Origin: RAM1 sp943372515 | Lineage (GTDB): Bacteria; Pseudomonadota; Gammaproteobacteria; Burkholderiales; Burkholderiaceae_C | Assembly: GCA_943372515.1 (NCBI GenBank) | Contig: CALRYY010000005.1 | Span: 1 to 64,000 of the forward strand | Length of the DNA: 64,000 bases | Direction: 5' to 3' | Program-made: the position numbers and the translations under genes | The notes under the pieces: generated by a model | What the model saw: only the letters and a program-made list of their open reading frames with translations | Database searches by the model: none | Told to the model about the DNA's origin: nothing | Shown here: one piece after another, positions 35,694 to 43,372 of the stretch | Layout of the letters: the number at the start of each line of letters is the position of its first letter | Numbering within the stretch: position 1 is the first letter of the stretch

Positions 35694-36491
35694 GTGAACT
35701 TCCTGCGCCACTACCTGCTTGCCGTCCAGTTCTTTACCCGCATTCCGGTCACCGGCCCACTTGCCGGCTGGGTGGGATTCAGCCCCGCCATGCTGCGCGC
35801 CAGCGCCGCGCATTTTCCCGGTGTGGGCTGGCTGGTGGCGGCCGTGGCCTGCGTTGTTTATGCGGCCGCTGCGTTGCTGCTGCCTGCCAGCGCCTTCACA
35901 CCTTTGGCTGCCGCGGTGGCCTGCACCATCGCCACCGTGCTGCTCACCGGCGGCTTTCATGAAGACGGCCTGGCCGATGTGGCTGACGGCCTGGGCGGCT
36001 CCAGCCAGCGCGAGCGGGCATTGCAGATCATGAAGGACTCGCGCGTCGGCGCGTTTGGCGCCATGGCGCTGGCGCTGGCGTTGCTGGCCAAGGTGTCGCT
36101 GCTGGCCGTGCTGGGCAGCCAGGGGCTGATGGTGACAGCTGCGGCGCTGGTGGGTGCGCATGTGGCGTCGCGGTTTTTCCCGCTGGTGCTGGTGCGCACG
36201 CTGGTGCATGTGGGTGACGCTGACGGCTCCAAGAGCAAACCGCTGGCGGACCAGATCAGCCCCCCAGCGCTGGCCGCGGCAGCCCTGTGGTGCGTGCTGC
36301 CGCTGGGCTTGGCCGCATGGGCGCTGGGCATGTGGCCGGTGGCTGCAGGCGTACTGGCAGGCGTTGCCGCCCTGCTGTGGATGGGCCGCCTGTTTGCAAG
36401 GCGCCTGCAGGGCTTTACAGGCGACTGCCTGGGCGCCACCCAGCAGGTCTGCGAGATCGCCTTTTACTTCGGCGTGGCGTCCGCCCTGTGA
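35694..36491 (+). CDS. cobS: Adenosylcobinamide-GDP ribazoletransferase (cobalamin-5-phosphate synthase) CobS
   Basis: CobS joins alpha-ribazole(-phosphate) to adenosylcobinamide-GDP at the membrane, the last assembly step of cobalamin. The 265-residue product is hydrophobic throughout and has 'LLTGGFHEDGLADVADGLGG' (about 80-100), the active-site motif of the family, and 'MKDSRVGAFGAMAL' after it. The start is GTG 35694, giving the standard NFLRHYLLAVQFFTRIPV N-terminus; the upstream ATG in this frame is inside degV. It overlaps cobC by one base. The other cob genes and any cobalamin riboswitch are absent from the window. Confidence 0.93.
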   Translation: MNFLRHYLLAVQFFTRIPVTGPLAGWVGFSPAMLRASAAHFPGVGWLVAAVACVVYAAAALLLPASAFTPLAAAVACTIATVLLTGGFHEDGLADVADGLGGSSQRERALQIMKDSRVGAFGAMALALALLAKVSLLAVLGSQGLMVTAAALVGAHVASRFFPLVLVRTLVHVGDADGSKSKPLADQISPPALAAAALWCVLPLGLAAWALGMWPVAAGVLAGVAALLWMGRLFARRLQGFTGDCLGATQQVCEIAFYFGVASAL

Positions 36492-37039
36492 TGCGGCTGT
36501 GGCTGGTGCGTCATGCGGCGCCGCTGGTGAAGGCGGGCACCTGCTACGGCGCGCTGGACGTGGCCGCGGATGCGCAAGCCACGCAGCAGGCCGCGCAGGC
36601 ACTGGCGCGGGCGTTACCGCAGGGCGCCGTGTTGCGCAGCTCAAACCTGCAACGCTGCACCCAACTGGCCACAGCGCTTTGTGCCCTGCGTGCCGACCTG
36701 TCGTTCACCACCGACAGCCGGCTGCGTGAAATGGATTTCGGCAGCTGGGAGGGCCGTCGGTGGGACGCACTGGATGCGGCCGCGCTGCAAGCCTGGACCG
36801 ACGACTTTGCCCACCACCGCCCCGGCGGCGGTGAATCCGTCCATGGCTTCATGGCACGTGTAACGCAGGCGTGGGACGAGGCTCCTACAACTGGTACAGA
36901 CCTGGTCTGGATCACCCACGCCGGTGTGATCCGCGCGGCGACGCTGTTGCACACAGATCAGGTGCCGGTGACGCAGGCCGTGCAATGGCCGGCGGCCGCG
37001 TGCGGCTTCGGCCAGTGGCGCGTGCTGGACAGACCTTAG
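36491..37039 (+). CDS. cobC: Histidine phosphatase family protein, probable alpha-ribazole phosphatase CobC
   Basis: The 182-residue protein begins MRLWLVRHAAP, whose RHA is the catalytic phosphohistidine motif of the histidine phosphatase superfamily; 'LRSSNLQRCTQLA' gives the next Arg, 'LREMDFGSWEGRRW' is typical of CobC/PhoE types, and 'WITHAGVIRA' supplies the second His. Its start overlaps the cobS stop (TGATG), so the likely substrate is alpha-ribazole-5'-phosphate. It is convergent with the exonuclease gene with only three bases between. Confidence 0.88.
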   Translation: MRLWLVRHAAPLVKAGTCYGALDVAADAQATQQAAQALARALPQGAVLRSSNLQRCTQLATALCALRADLSFTTDSRLREMDFGSWEGRRWDALDAAALQAWTDDFAHHRPGGGESVHGFMARVTQAWDEAPTTGTDLVWITHAGVIRAATLLHTDQVPVTQAVQWPAAACGFGQWRVLDRP

Positions 37040-37042
37040 GCC

Positions 37043-37672
37043 TCAGGCACGCGCGATCCATCGCTGCTGCGCGGCCAGCTTCTGCACGCTGCGCCAGTCG
37101 CGGCACTGCGCCGCCACACGCGGCCACACGCGCTGCAACAGCTCACACTCGGCCAGCGTGTCGGCCGCCGCCTGGTGGCGCACCGCGCAGGTGATGCCGA
37201 AATGCGCCATCCATTCGTCCAGCGAACGGGCGCGCACGCCCTCGTGCGTCACCGCACACAGGTGCTCGATATCCACCCAGGGGTTCGCCAGCGCCCGGCC
37301 CACGTACGCCTGCGCAAACCGGCCGATCAGCGTCTGGTCAAACGCCGCATGAAACGCCAGCAACGGCGATGTGCCCACATAGGCCACAAAGGCCTGCAGC
37401 GCTGCAGAGGGTTCCATGCCGTCGCGCTGGCGCTGCGCGCCGATGCCGTGCAGCAGGATGTTGTCGTGGGTGGACGCCACCTCCTGGCGCAGCACCACCT
37501 CAAAGCTGTCACCGGGCAGCACACTCAGGCGGCGCGCAGGCCAGTCCACCCGCAACGCAATGGCAGCAATCGCAAGCAACCGGTCACGGCGCGGGTCCAG
37601 CCCGCTGGTCTCTACATCCAGCACCACCCAGCGGCCCTCGTCCACCGGTGGCGAACGCGTCCACCAGCTCAC
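37043..37672 (-). CDS. DnaQ-like 3'-5' exonuclease
   Basis: The 209-residue protein is a DEDDh exonuclease: ExoI 'VVLDVETSGLDPRRD' (about 16-30), ExoII 'LLAFHAAFDQTLI', and ExoIII 'RHQAAADTLAECELL' with the catalytic His. It resembles DNA polymerase III epsilon but is shorter and lacks the epsilon C-terminal tail. It starts within the stop of the cNMP/CBS/DUF294 gene (4-base overlap). This pairing of an epsilon-like exonuclease with a DUF294 protein recurs in proteobacteria; the joint role is unknown to me. Confidence 0.87.
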   Translation of the reverse strand: MSWWTRSPPVDEGRWVVLDVETSGLDPRRDRLLAIAAIALRVDWPARRLSVLPGDSFEVVLRQEVASTHDNILLHGIGAQRQRDGMEPSAALQAFVAYVGTSPLLAFHAAFDQTLIGRFAQAYVGRALANPWVDIEHLCAVTHEGVRARSLDEWMAHFGITCAVRHQAAADTLAECELLQRVWPRVAAQCRDWRSVQKLAAQQRWIARA

Positions 37673-39579
37673 CGCTCGTAGTCCAGCTGCAGGCGCTGCT
37701 GCAGCGCCCGGGCGATGCGAAACGACTCTTTCAGGATGCGCCGGTCGATGTCGTTCAGGCTCGCCACTGATATGCGGTTGGGGTGAGCGGCGTCCATGGA
37801 GTCTTCCAGTTGCACGCGCAGGCGCAGCATCTGCAAGAACTCAAAGCCACCGGTCCATGCCTGGTATTCGTGCGGCGCCAGGCCCAGGCGTGCGCCCACT
37901 GCCTCCAGCCGCTCACGCGTGCCGGTGGCCGTCACACCATGGGCCAGCGCGTACAGGCGCGATGCATCCACAAAGATCGCTGTGCCCTGAAGTTTCAGGT
38001 CCACCGCGCCCGTGTCGTCCACGTCTATGCTGCCCAGCCAGTTCAGCGGCGCGGCGTGGGTCAGTGCATTCATCGCCATCTGTTTCAAAAAGCGCGGCAT
38101 GCGCCGCGCCGACTCCACCACCTCGGCGCGCAGCGCCTGCGCCAGGGCGGCGTCGCCCGCCAGCGCGCGAAAGTCAAAGTAGATGCTGGCGTTGAGCAGA
38201 TCCTGCGGCGCGCCATGCTCTATCCAGTGCGCAAAGCGTTCACGCCACTCGCGCAGCGTCAGGCAGCAGGCGGGCTCGCCGGCCATGATTGCGCCCTTGC
38301 ACAGTGGGTAGCCGCAGGCGTCCAGCGCCAGGTTCACCGCACGGCCAAAAGCAAGCGCGGCCTCGCGCTGCGCCGGCGTGGTGTCGTCGGGCAGGATCAG
38401 CGCGTTGTCCTGGTCGGTGGCCACGGTCTGCTCGCTGCGCCCCTCGGACCCGAGCGCCAGCCAGCACAGCCGCGACAAATCAATTCCGTGTTGCGCGGCC
38501 AGGATCTCCAGCAGGCGCTGGGTCAGCACGTCGTTCAGGTGGCTGATCAGCGCGGTGAGCTGGCGCGCCTGCACGCCCTGGCCCAGCAGGCTGCGCGCAA
38601 AGCGGCGGATGTCCTGCGCCACCAGCTTCAGGGTGTCCACATCCGGCGCGGCGCGGATCGACGTGCTGACCTGCTTGAGGCTCAGGCGCTGCATGGCGAA
38701 CAGGTCGCGCTCGGACACCATGCCCACCGCCACACCACCCCTTGTGACCGGTACATGGCGGATGCCGTGGGTTGACATCAGCAGCGCCGCGTCCTGCGCG
38801 GTGTGCTCCACGGTCAGGCTGTGCACCGGCTGCACCATCACCTGCGATACGGTTGCATCCAGCGGCACCTGTGCCAGTGCCACCCGGCCCAGCACGTCGT
38901 AGCGCGTGAGGATGCCCAGCGGGTGGCCCTGCGCGTCGGTCACCAGCATGGAGCCGATGCGCTTGCCGTGCATGGTCTGCAGCACTTCGCGCAGCGGCGC
39001 ATCGGGGCCGCAAGTCACCGGCGCGGTGCGCGCCAGCTGGCCCAGCGGCGTTTCCAGGGATTGTTCGGCCAGCGCCTGCGACGAATACGCCACCTGCAGC
39101 GCGCGGCGCGACAGCTCCAGAAACTTCAGCACGCGCCCGTTCAGGAAGTCAGCAAACGCCGCGCTGCGTTCTGCCAGCGCGCGCATGGCGTCCACCGGCA
39201 GCACCAGCACAAAAGTGTCTTGCACTGCACGGTAACTGGCCGTGACGGCGCGCTGGGCCACGGCGGCGCTGACGGGAAACAGGTCGCCCGCCTCGTACTG
39301 GAACGCGCCGCCCGACAGCTCGGCCATGCCGCGCACGCCGGTGACGGCGCCCTGGCGGATGTAAAAAATCTCTGTCACCACGCCACTGGCGGGCTCCACC
39401 AGCAGGTCGCCCGGGGCGTAGTAGCGCTGCTGCGATTGCGTGAGGAAATCGTCCAGCGCAGCCGCGTCCATCTGGGCAAAAGGCGGCGAGCGCACCAGTT
39501 CCTGGCGCAGGTTGGCCAGCAGGCTGGCCGAAGGGCTGGAGGCGGTGCCTGGTTCTGGAGGAACGCGATCGGCCGCCAT
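37669..39579 (-). CDS. cNMP-binding/CBS/DUF294 putative nucleotidyltransferase
   Basis: A 636-residue multidomain protein: cyclic-nucleotide-binding fold (about 30-140, 'YYAPGDLLVEPASG...FYIRQGAVTG' pattern), a CBS pair (about 180-305), then the DUF294 nucleotidyltransferase-like domain with 'LGSEGRSEQTVATDQDNALI' near residue 375, and the DUF294_C helical domain. The GSEGR and D-x-D-N pattern matches GlnD-type transferases, so it may transfer a nucleotide to a protein, perhaps under control of an adenine nucleotide bound by CBS. Translationally coupled to the exonuclease. Confidence 0.85.
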   Translation of the reverse strand: MAADRVPPEPGTASSPSASLLANLRQELVRSPPFAQMDAAALDDFLTQSQQRYYAPGDLLVEPASGVVTEIFYIRQGAVTGVRGMAELSGGAFQYEAGDLFPVSAAVAQRAVTASYRAVQDTFVLVLPVDAMRALAERSAAFADFLNGRVLKFLELSRRALQVAYSSQALAEQSLETPLGQLARTAPVTCGPDAPLREVLQTMHGKRIGSMLVTDAQGHPLGILTRYDVLGRVALAQVPLDATVSQVMVQPVHSLTVEHTAQDAALLMSTHGIRHVPVTRGGVAVGMVSERDLFAMQRLSLKQVSTSIRAAPDVDTLKLVAQDIRRFARSLLGQGVQARQLTALISHLNDVLTQRLLEILAAQHGIDLSRLCWLALGSEGRSEQTVATDQDNALILPDDTTPAQREAALAFGRAVNLALDACGYPLCKGAIMAGEPACCLTLREWRERFAHWIEHGAPQDLLNASIYFDFRALAGDAALAQALRAEVVESARRMPRFLKQMAMNALTHAAPLNWLGSIDVDDTGAVDLKLQGTAIFVDASRLYALAHGVTATGTRERLEAVGARLGLAPHEYQAWTGGFEFLQMLRLRVQLEDSMDAAHPNRISVASLNDIDRRILKESFRIARALQQRLQLDYER

Positions 39580-39585
39580 GCAGAT

Positions 39586-40041
39586 CTACTTTTTGGGTAG
39601 CGGCATTTCCAGCGTGAAGGCCGCTGGCCCGCCGCCAGCGGGCCCCAGCGTGGCGCGCCGCGGCGCGACCGACTGCAACACCAGCCCCGCTTCCACCACG
39701 GCGCCCACACGGTAAGGCTTGGCAGGTTTGCCATCTGTCGCGATCAGCGCGGCGCCGCCTTTGAACCGGGTCGACACCACACCCACCAGCGCAAAACGGG
39801 TGGACTGCGCAGGTGCGGCCGCAAGGCCGGCACTGGCGACGGCAGGCGTCGCGCCCAGCAGCCGCGCCACAGCCGCCGGATCGGCTGGCACGGGTGGGCC
39901 TGCAACCACCGGGGCAGCGGGGGCTCCAGTGGACACGGCCGGCAGCTTCAACCCCCAGAACACCGCACACCCCGCCGCCAGCAGCCACACGGCAAACGAG
40001 CCTGTACGGGGCAGCCAGCGGTTATGCACTAGGGTGGACAT
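39586..40041 (-). CDS. gspC: Type II secretion protein GspC
   Basis: GspC links the inner-membrane platform to the secretin. The 151-residue product has a short N-terminal cytoplasmic part, one membrane helix (about 14-31, 'FAVWLLAAGCAVFWGLKL') and a periplasmic homology region ('TRFALVGVVSTRFKGGAALI' and 'YRVGAVVEAGLVLQSV'). The C-terminal PDZ domain of longer GspC proteins is missing, as in other Burkholderiales. ATG 40041 is preferred to 40074, which would lie in the divergent promoter gap. It is transcribed away from gspG-E. Confidence 0.85.
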   Translation of the reverse strand: MSTLVHNRWLPRTGSFAVWLLAAGCAVFWGLKLPAVSTGAPAAPVVAGPPVPADPAAVARLLGATPAVASAGLAAAPAQSTRFALVGVVSTRFKGGAALIATDGKPAKPYRVGAVVEAGLVLQSVAPRRATLGPAGGGPAAFTLEMPLPKK

Positions 40042-40087
40042 CGGGCGATTATCATTGATGCGAACCGACGCCAAGGCAGTACCTCAC

Positions 40088-40537
40088 ATGACATCAACCC
40101 CCTCCCTGCTTCGCCGCGCCGTACGCGGCCTGCAAGCCGGCTTCACCCTGATCGAGCTCATGGTGGTGCTGGTGATCATTGGCGTGCTGGCCGCGCTGAT
40201 CGTGCCCAATGTGCTGGACCGTGCCGACGACGCCCGCGTGACCGCCGCGCGCACCGACGTGAGCAACCTCATGCAGGCGCTCAAGCTGTACAAGCTGGAC
40301 AACCAGCGCTACCCCAGTGCCGACCAGGGCCTGCAGGCGCTGGTGACGCGGCCCACGGCCGGCGTGGCGCCCCCCAACTGGAAGCCCTACCTGGAAAAGC
40401 TGCCCAACGACCCGTGGGGCCGGCCGTACCAGTACCTCAACCCCGGCATCAAGGGCGAGATCGACGTGATGTCGTTCGGCGCCGACGGCCAATCCGGCGG
40501 AGAGGGCAAAGATGCCGACGTCGGCAGCTGGCAGTAG
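40088..40537 (+). CDS. gspG: Major pseudopilin GspG
   Basis: GspG is the main subunit of the T2SS pseudopilus. The 149-residue preprotein has leader MTSTPSLLRRAVRGLQAG, cleavage Gly18/Phe19, Glu at mature +5 ('FTLIELMVVLVIIGVLAAL'), and the C-terminal 'DPWGRPYQYLNPG' and 'FGADGQSGGEGKDADVGSW', which form the calcium site. Frame is open upstream to 39719, but that is inside gspC on the other strand. First gene of the gspG-E run, 46 bases from gspC. Confidence 0.97.
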   Translation: MTSTPSLLRRAVRGLQAGFTLIELMVVLVIIGVLAALIVPNVLDRADDARVTAARTDVSNLMQALKLYKLDNQRYPSADQGLQALVTRPTAGVAPPNWKPYLEKLPNDPWGRPYQYLNPGIKGEIDVMSFGADGQSGGEGKDADVGSWQ

Positions 40538-41018
40538 GCTAGCCCCCACGCTCGGCACTGCGTGTCCTCGCGGCCCGGCGGCGGGCATTCCAAAAAAGCT
40601 GCGCGGCTTTACGCTGCTGGAACTGATGGTGGTGATCACCATCATCGCGATCGCCTCTGCCGGCGTGGCGTTTGCCATTCGCGACAACTCCGGCACGCAG
40701 CTGGAACGCGAGGCGCAGCGCCTTGCTGCGCTGTTTGAATCGGCCCGTGCTCAGTCCCGCGCCAGCGGCATGCCCGTGCGCTGGCACACCACCGACGGCG
40801 GCTTCAGGTTTGACGGCGTGCCGCCCAAGGCCTTGCCCGAGAACTGGCTGGGCACCGACACGCGCGTGCTGGGCACGGCCATGCTGGTGTTGGGGCCCGA
40901 GCCCATCATTGGCCGCCAGAGCGTGCTGCTGAGCTCCATCAGCGAGCCTTCGCGCACGCTGCGCCTGGCCACCGACGGGCTGCGGCCCTTCACCGTGCAG
41001 GCCCCCGACGCGCCATGA
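40512..41018 (+). CDS. gspH: Minor pseudopilin GspH, with repeat-derived leader
   Basis: The 168-residue preprotein is a GspH-type pseudopilin: cleavage Gly32/Phe33, mature 'FTLLELMVVITIIAIASAGV' with Glu at +5, and a GspH C-terminal domain. ATG 40512 lies 26 bases inside gspG; no other standard start is available before the cleavage site, so the leader is about 32 residues and includes residues 11-25 (APTLGTACPRGPAAG) encoded by a copy of a dispersed GC-rich repeat. The leader is removed by prepilin peptidase, so the mature protein is normal. Confidence 0.88.
   Translation: MPTSAAGSRLAPTLGTACPRGPAAGIPKKLRGFTLLELMVVITIIAIASAGVAFAIRDNSGTQLEREAQRLAALFESARAQSRASGMPVRWHTTDGGFRFDGVPPKALPENWLGTDTRVLGTAMLVLGPEPIIGRQSVLLSSISEPSRTLRLATDGLRPFTVQAPDAP
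40542..40586. repeat. Dispersed GC-rich repeat copy A (internally deleted) in gspH
   Basis: Begins GCCCCCACGCTCGGCACT and ends GGCCCGGCGGCGGGC, matching the ends of copies B-D but lacking about 35 central bases. It is read in a different frame from the copies in gspI and gspK. Confidence 0.85.
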
Positions 41019-41455
41019 AACTGCAGAGCCCCCACGCTCGGCACTTCGTGTCCTCGCTGCCCCCCGAGGAGGCCGTGCCCGCCGTGGGGCGGCCCTGCGG
41101 CGGGCGGCAACGCGGCTTCACGCTGGTCGAGGTGCTGGTCGCTTTGGGCATCGTTGCTGTGGCCCTGCTGGCGGGCCTGCAGGCCACCAGCGCCCTGACG
41201 CGCAACGCACAGCGCCAGTCTGACGCGCTGCTGGCGCAGGTGTGTGCCGAGAATGAACTCGTCAAGGTGCGCCTGTCCAGACAGATGCCCGGCGTGGGTG
41301 ACAACACCGTCGCCTGCGAACAAGCCGGGCGCAATTTCAGCGTGACCGTGACCGTGCGCCCCACACCCAACCCCAGCTTTCGCCGCGTGGATGCGCAGGT
41401 GCTGGACGAGGCCACGCCCATCCTGCGGCTGTCCACCGTGGTGGGGCGTTACTGA
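41015..41455 (+). CDS. gspI: Minor pseudopilin GspI, with repeat-derived leader
   Basis: The 146-residue preprotein has cleavage Gly34/Phe35 and mature 'FTLVEVLVALGIVAVALLAG' with Glu at +5, and the C-terminal GspI domain ('CAENELVKVRLSRQMPGVGD'). Start ATGA overlaps the gspH stop. Residues 5-31 of the leader (SPHARHFVSSLPPEE...) are the translation of repeat copy B. GspI nucleates the pseudopilus tip with GspJ and GspK. Confidence 0.92.
   Translation: MKLQSPHARHFVSSLPPEEAVPAVGRPCGGRQRGFTLVEVLVALGIVAVALLAGLQATSALTRNAQRQSDALLAQVCAENELVKVRLSRQMPGVGDNTVACEQAGRNFSVTVTVRPTPNPSFRRVDAQVLDEATPILRLSTVVGRY
41028..41107. repeat. Dispersed GC-rich repeat copy B in gspI
   Basis: An 80-bp copy: GCCCCCACGCTCGGCACTTC at its start, a CCCCCCGAGG core palindrome, then GTGGGGCGGCCCTGCGGCGG. 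Copies C and D in gspK are nearly identical. Confidence 0.9.
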
Positions 41456-42147
41456 TGAAGCCGCGCACCCTACCGCGCTCCCGGCCGCGTTCCCGGGGCT
41501 TCACCCTCGTCGAGCTGCTGGTGGCCCTGACCATGATGGCGCTGCTGGCCCTGATGAGCTGGCGCGGCCTGGACGGCATGGTGCGCACCCGAGTGCAGAC
41601 CGAAGCCCGTGCCGACGAAGTGCTGGCACTGCAGGTGGGCCTGTCGCAATGGGCCGCCGACCTCGACGCCATTGTGCAGACACCGCAGCTCAATGCGCTG
41701 GACTGGAACGGCAGCGTGCTGCGCCTGACGCGGCGCAGCAGCGCAGCGGCCACCGACGGTGTGCTGGTGGTGGCCTGGACGCGCCGCGTGGTGGACGGCC
41801 GGGGCCAGTGGCTGCGCTGGCAGTCGCCCCCGCTGACCGGGCGCGGCAGCCTGAGCGACGCCTGGCAGCAGGCCTCGATCTGGGCGCAGAACGCCGGCGA
41901 AGAGCAAAGGCGGCTGGAGGTCACCGTGGTGCCGCTGGACGAGTGGCAGATCTTTTACTTTCGCGCCGATGCCTGGACCAACCCGCTGTCCAGCGACGCG
42001 GCCGGGGGCGCAACGGTGAACCCAGGTAACAACAGCAACATTCCTGATGGCGTGCGGTTGATCCTGCAGTTGCCCGCCGGCCAGGCCCTGGCAGGCAAGC
42101 TCACGCGCGACTGGGTCCGCCCCACCGTGAGCGGAGGCAAGACATGA
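41455..42147 (+). CDS. gspJ: Minor pseudopilin GspJ
   Basis: The 230-residue preprotein has a normal leader MKPRTLPRSRPRSRG, cleavage Gly15/Phe16, mature 'FTLVELLVALTMMALLALMS' with Glu at +5, and a GspJ domain ending near 'VRLILQLPAGQALAGKLTRD'. ATG 41455 overlaps the gspI stop by one base. Unlike gspH, gspI and gspK it carries no repeat copy. Confidence 0.93.
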   Translation: MKPRTLPRSRPRSRGFTLVELLVALTMMALLALMSWRGLDGMVRTRVQTEARADEVLALQVGLSQWAADLDAIVQTPQLNALDWNGSVLRLTRRSSAAATDGVLVVAWTRRVVDGRGQWLRWQSPPLTGRGSLSDAWQQASIWAQNAGEEQRRLEVTVVPLDEWQIFYFRADAWTNPLSSDAAGGATVNPGNNSNIPDGVRLILQLPAGQALAGKLTRDWVRPTVSGGKT

Positions 42148-43310
42148 GCCCCCACGCTCGGCACTTCGTGTCCTCGCTGCCCCCCGAGGGGGCCGCGCCC
42201 GCCTTGGGGCGGCCCGGCGGTGAACCTGACCCCCACGCTCGGCACTTCGTGTCCTCGCTGCCCCCCGAGGGGGTCGCGCCCGCCTTGGGGCGGCCCGGCG
42301 GCGGGCGGTCTCCTCAACCCCAGCCCCGTGGTTCGCGCGGCGCCGCCTTGCTGGCGGCGATGCTCACCGTCGCGCTGGTCGCCACCTTTGCTGCTTCGGC
42401 CCTGTGGCAGCAGTGGCGTGCGGTGGAAATCGAAATCGCCGAGCGTGCCCGCGTTCAATCGGCCTGGGTGCTGACGGGCTCGCTCGACTGGGCCCGCCTG
42501 ATCCTGCGCGAAGACGCGCGCACCGGTGGCGCCGACCACCTGGCCGAGCCCTGGGCCGTGCCGCTGCAGGAGGCCCGGCTGTCCACCTTTCTGGCGGCCA
42601 GCGACACCACGGCCGCCACCGACCCCAACAGCACCGACACGCAGGACGCCTTCCTCTCAGGCCAGATCATTGACCTGCAGTCGCAGCTCAACGTCATGAA
42701 CCTGGTGCAGGGCGGCACGGTATCCGAGCCCTGGCTGCGCACCTTTGCCAAGCTGTTCGAGCTGCTGGGCCTGCCTGCGCAGGAGCTCAGCCGCCTGGTG
42801 GAAAACCTGCGCTTTGCGGCCGACACCAGCGCCGACAACCGCTCGGGCCAGTTTGCGCCGCTGATGCCCCAGCGGGTGGAGCAACTCACCTGGCTGGGTC
42901 TGTCGCCCCAAACGGTGTCCGTGCTGCTGCCGTATGTGACGCTGCTGCCGGGCACCACGCCGCTGAACCTGAACACCGCCAGCCCCGAAGCGATTTGCGC
43001 CAGCGTGCCCACCATGGGCCTGGCGGACGCCCAGCGGCTGGTGACCGAGCGCGACCGCACCCACTTTCGCAGCACCAACGACGCAGGCCGCATCCTGGGC
43101 AGCGAAGCCTCTTTTGGTGAAGGCCGCCACAGCGTGGCAACGCGCTTTTTTGAAGTGCGCGGTCGCCTGCGGCTGGACCAGATGGTGGTGGAAGAGCGCT
43201 CTGTGCTGCAGCGCGACGGGCTGGACGTGAAGGTACTGTGGCGCGAACGTGGTGTGGTGGACCCCGGCGCGCTGGCGGCCGCCCCGGCGCCAGCCGAGCC
43301 ACAGCGCTGA
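42144..43310 (+). CDS. gspK: Minor pseudopilin GspK, with a 66-residue leader made of two repeats
   Basis: GspK caps the pseudopilus tip. The 388-residue preprotein matures at Gly66/Ala67 ('GSRG/AALLAAMLTVALVATFA'); lack of Glu at +5 is normal for GspK. The body shows 'LDWARLILREDARTGGADHL', 'DLQSQLNVMNLV' and 'TPLNLNTASPEAICASVP', which are GspK (T2SSK) blocks. Residues 2-26 and 29-53 are translations of repeat copies C and D. Start ATGA overlaps gspJ. No later ATG or GTG sits just before the cleavage site in this frame that would give an ordinary short leader, as far as I can see. Confidence 0.9.
   Translation: MSPHARHFVSSLPPEGAAPALGRPGGEPDPHARHFVSSLPPEGVAPALGRPGGGRSPQPQPRGSRGAALLAAMLTVALVATFAASALWQQWRAVEIEIAERARVQSAWVLTGSLDWARLILREDARTGGADHLAEPWAVPLQEARLSTFLAASDTTAATDPNSTDTQDAFLSGQIIDLQSQLNVMNLVQGGTVSEPWLRTFAKLFELLGLPAQELSRLVENLRFAADTSADNRSGQFAPLMPQRVEQLTWLGLSPQTVSVLLPYVTLLPGTTPLNLNTASPEAICASVPTMGLADAQRLVTERDRTHFRSTNDAGRILGSEASFGEGRHSVATRFFEVRGRLRLDQMVVEERSVLQRDGLDVKVLWRERGVVDPGALAAAPAPAEPQR
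42148..42220. repeat. Dispersed GC-rich repeat copy C in gspK
   Basis: GCCCCCACGCTCGGCACTTC to GGGGCGGCCCGGCGG; followed after eight bases by copy D, period 81 bp, so both are read in the same frame. Confidence 0.9.
42229..42308. repeat. Dispersed GC-rich repeat copy D in gspK
   Basis: Second tandem copy, ACCCCCACGCTCGGCACTTC to GGCCCGGCGGCGGGCGG, matching copy C except for a few bases. Confidence 0.9.
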
Positions 43311-43372
43311 CGGGCCATCGCCGGCCAGCCCACAGACACGCCACACCACGTCCCTACAATGCCACCCAACCC

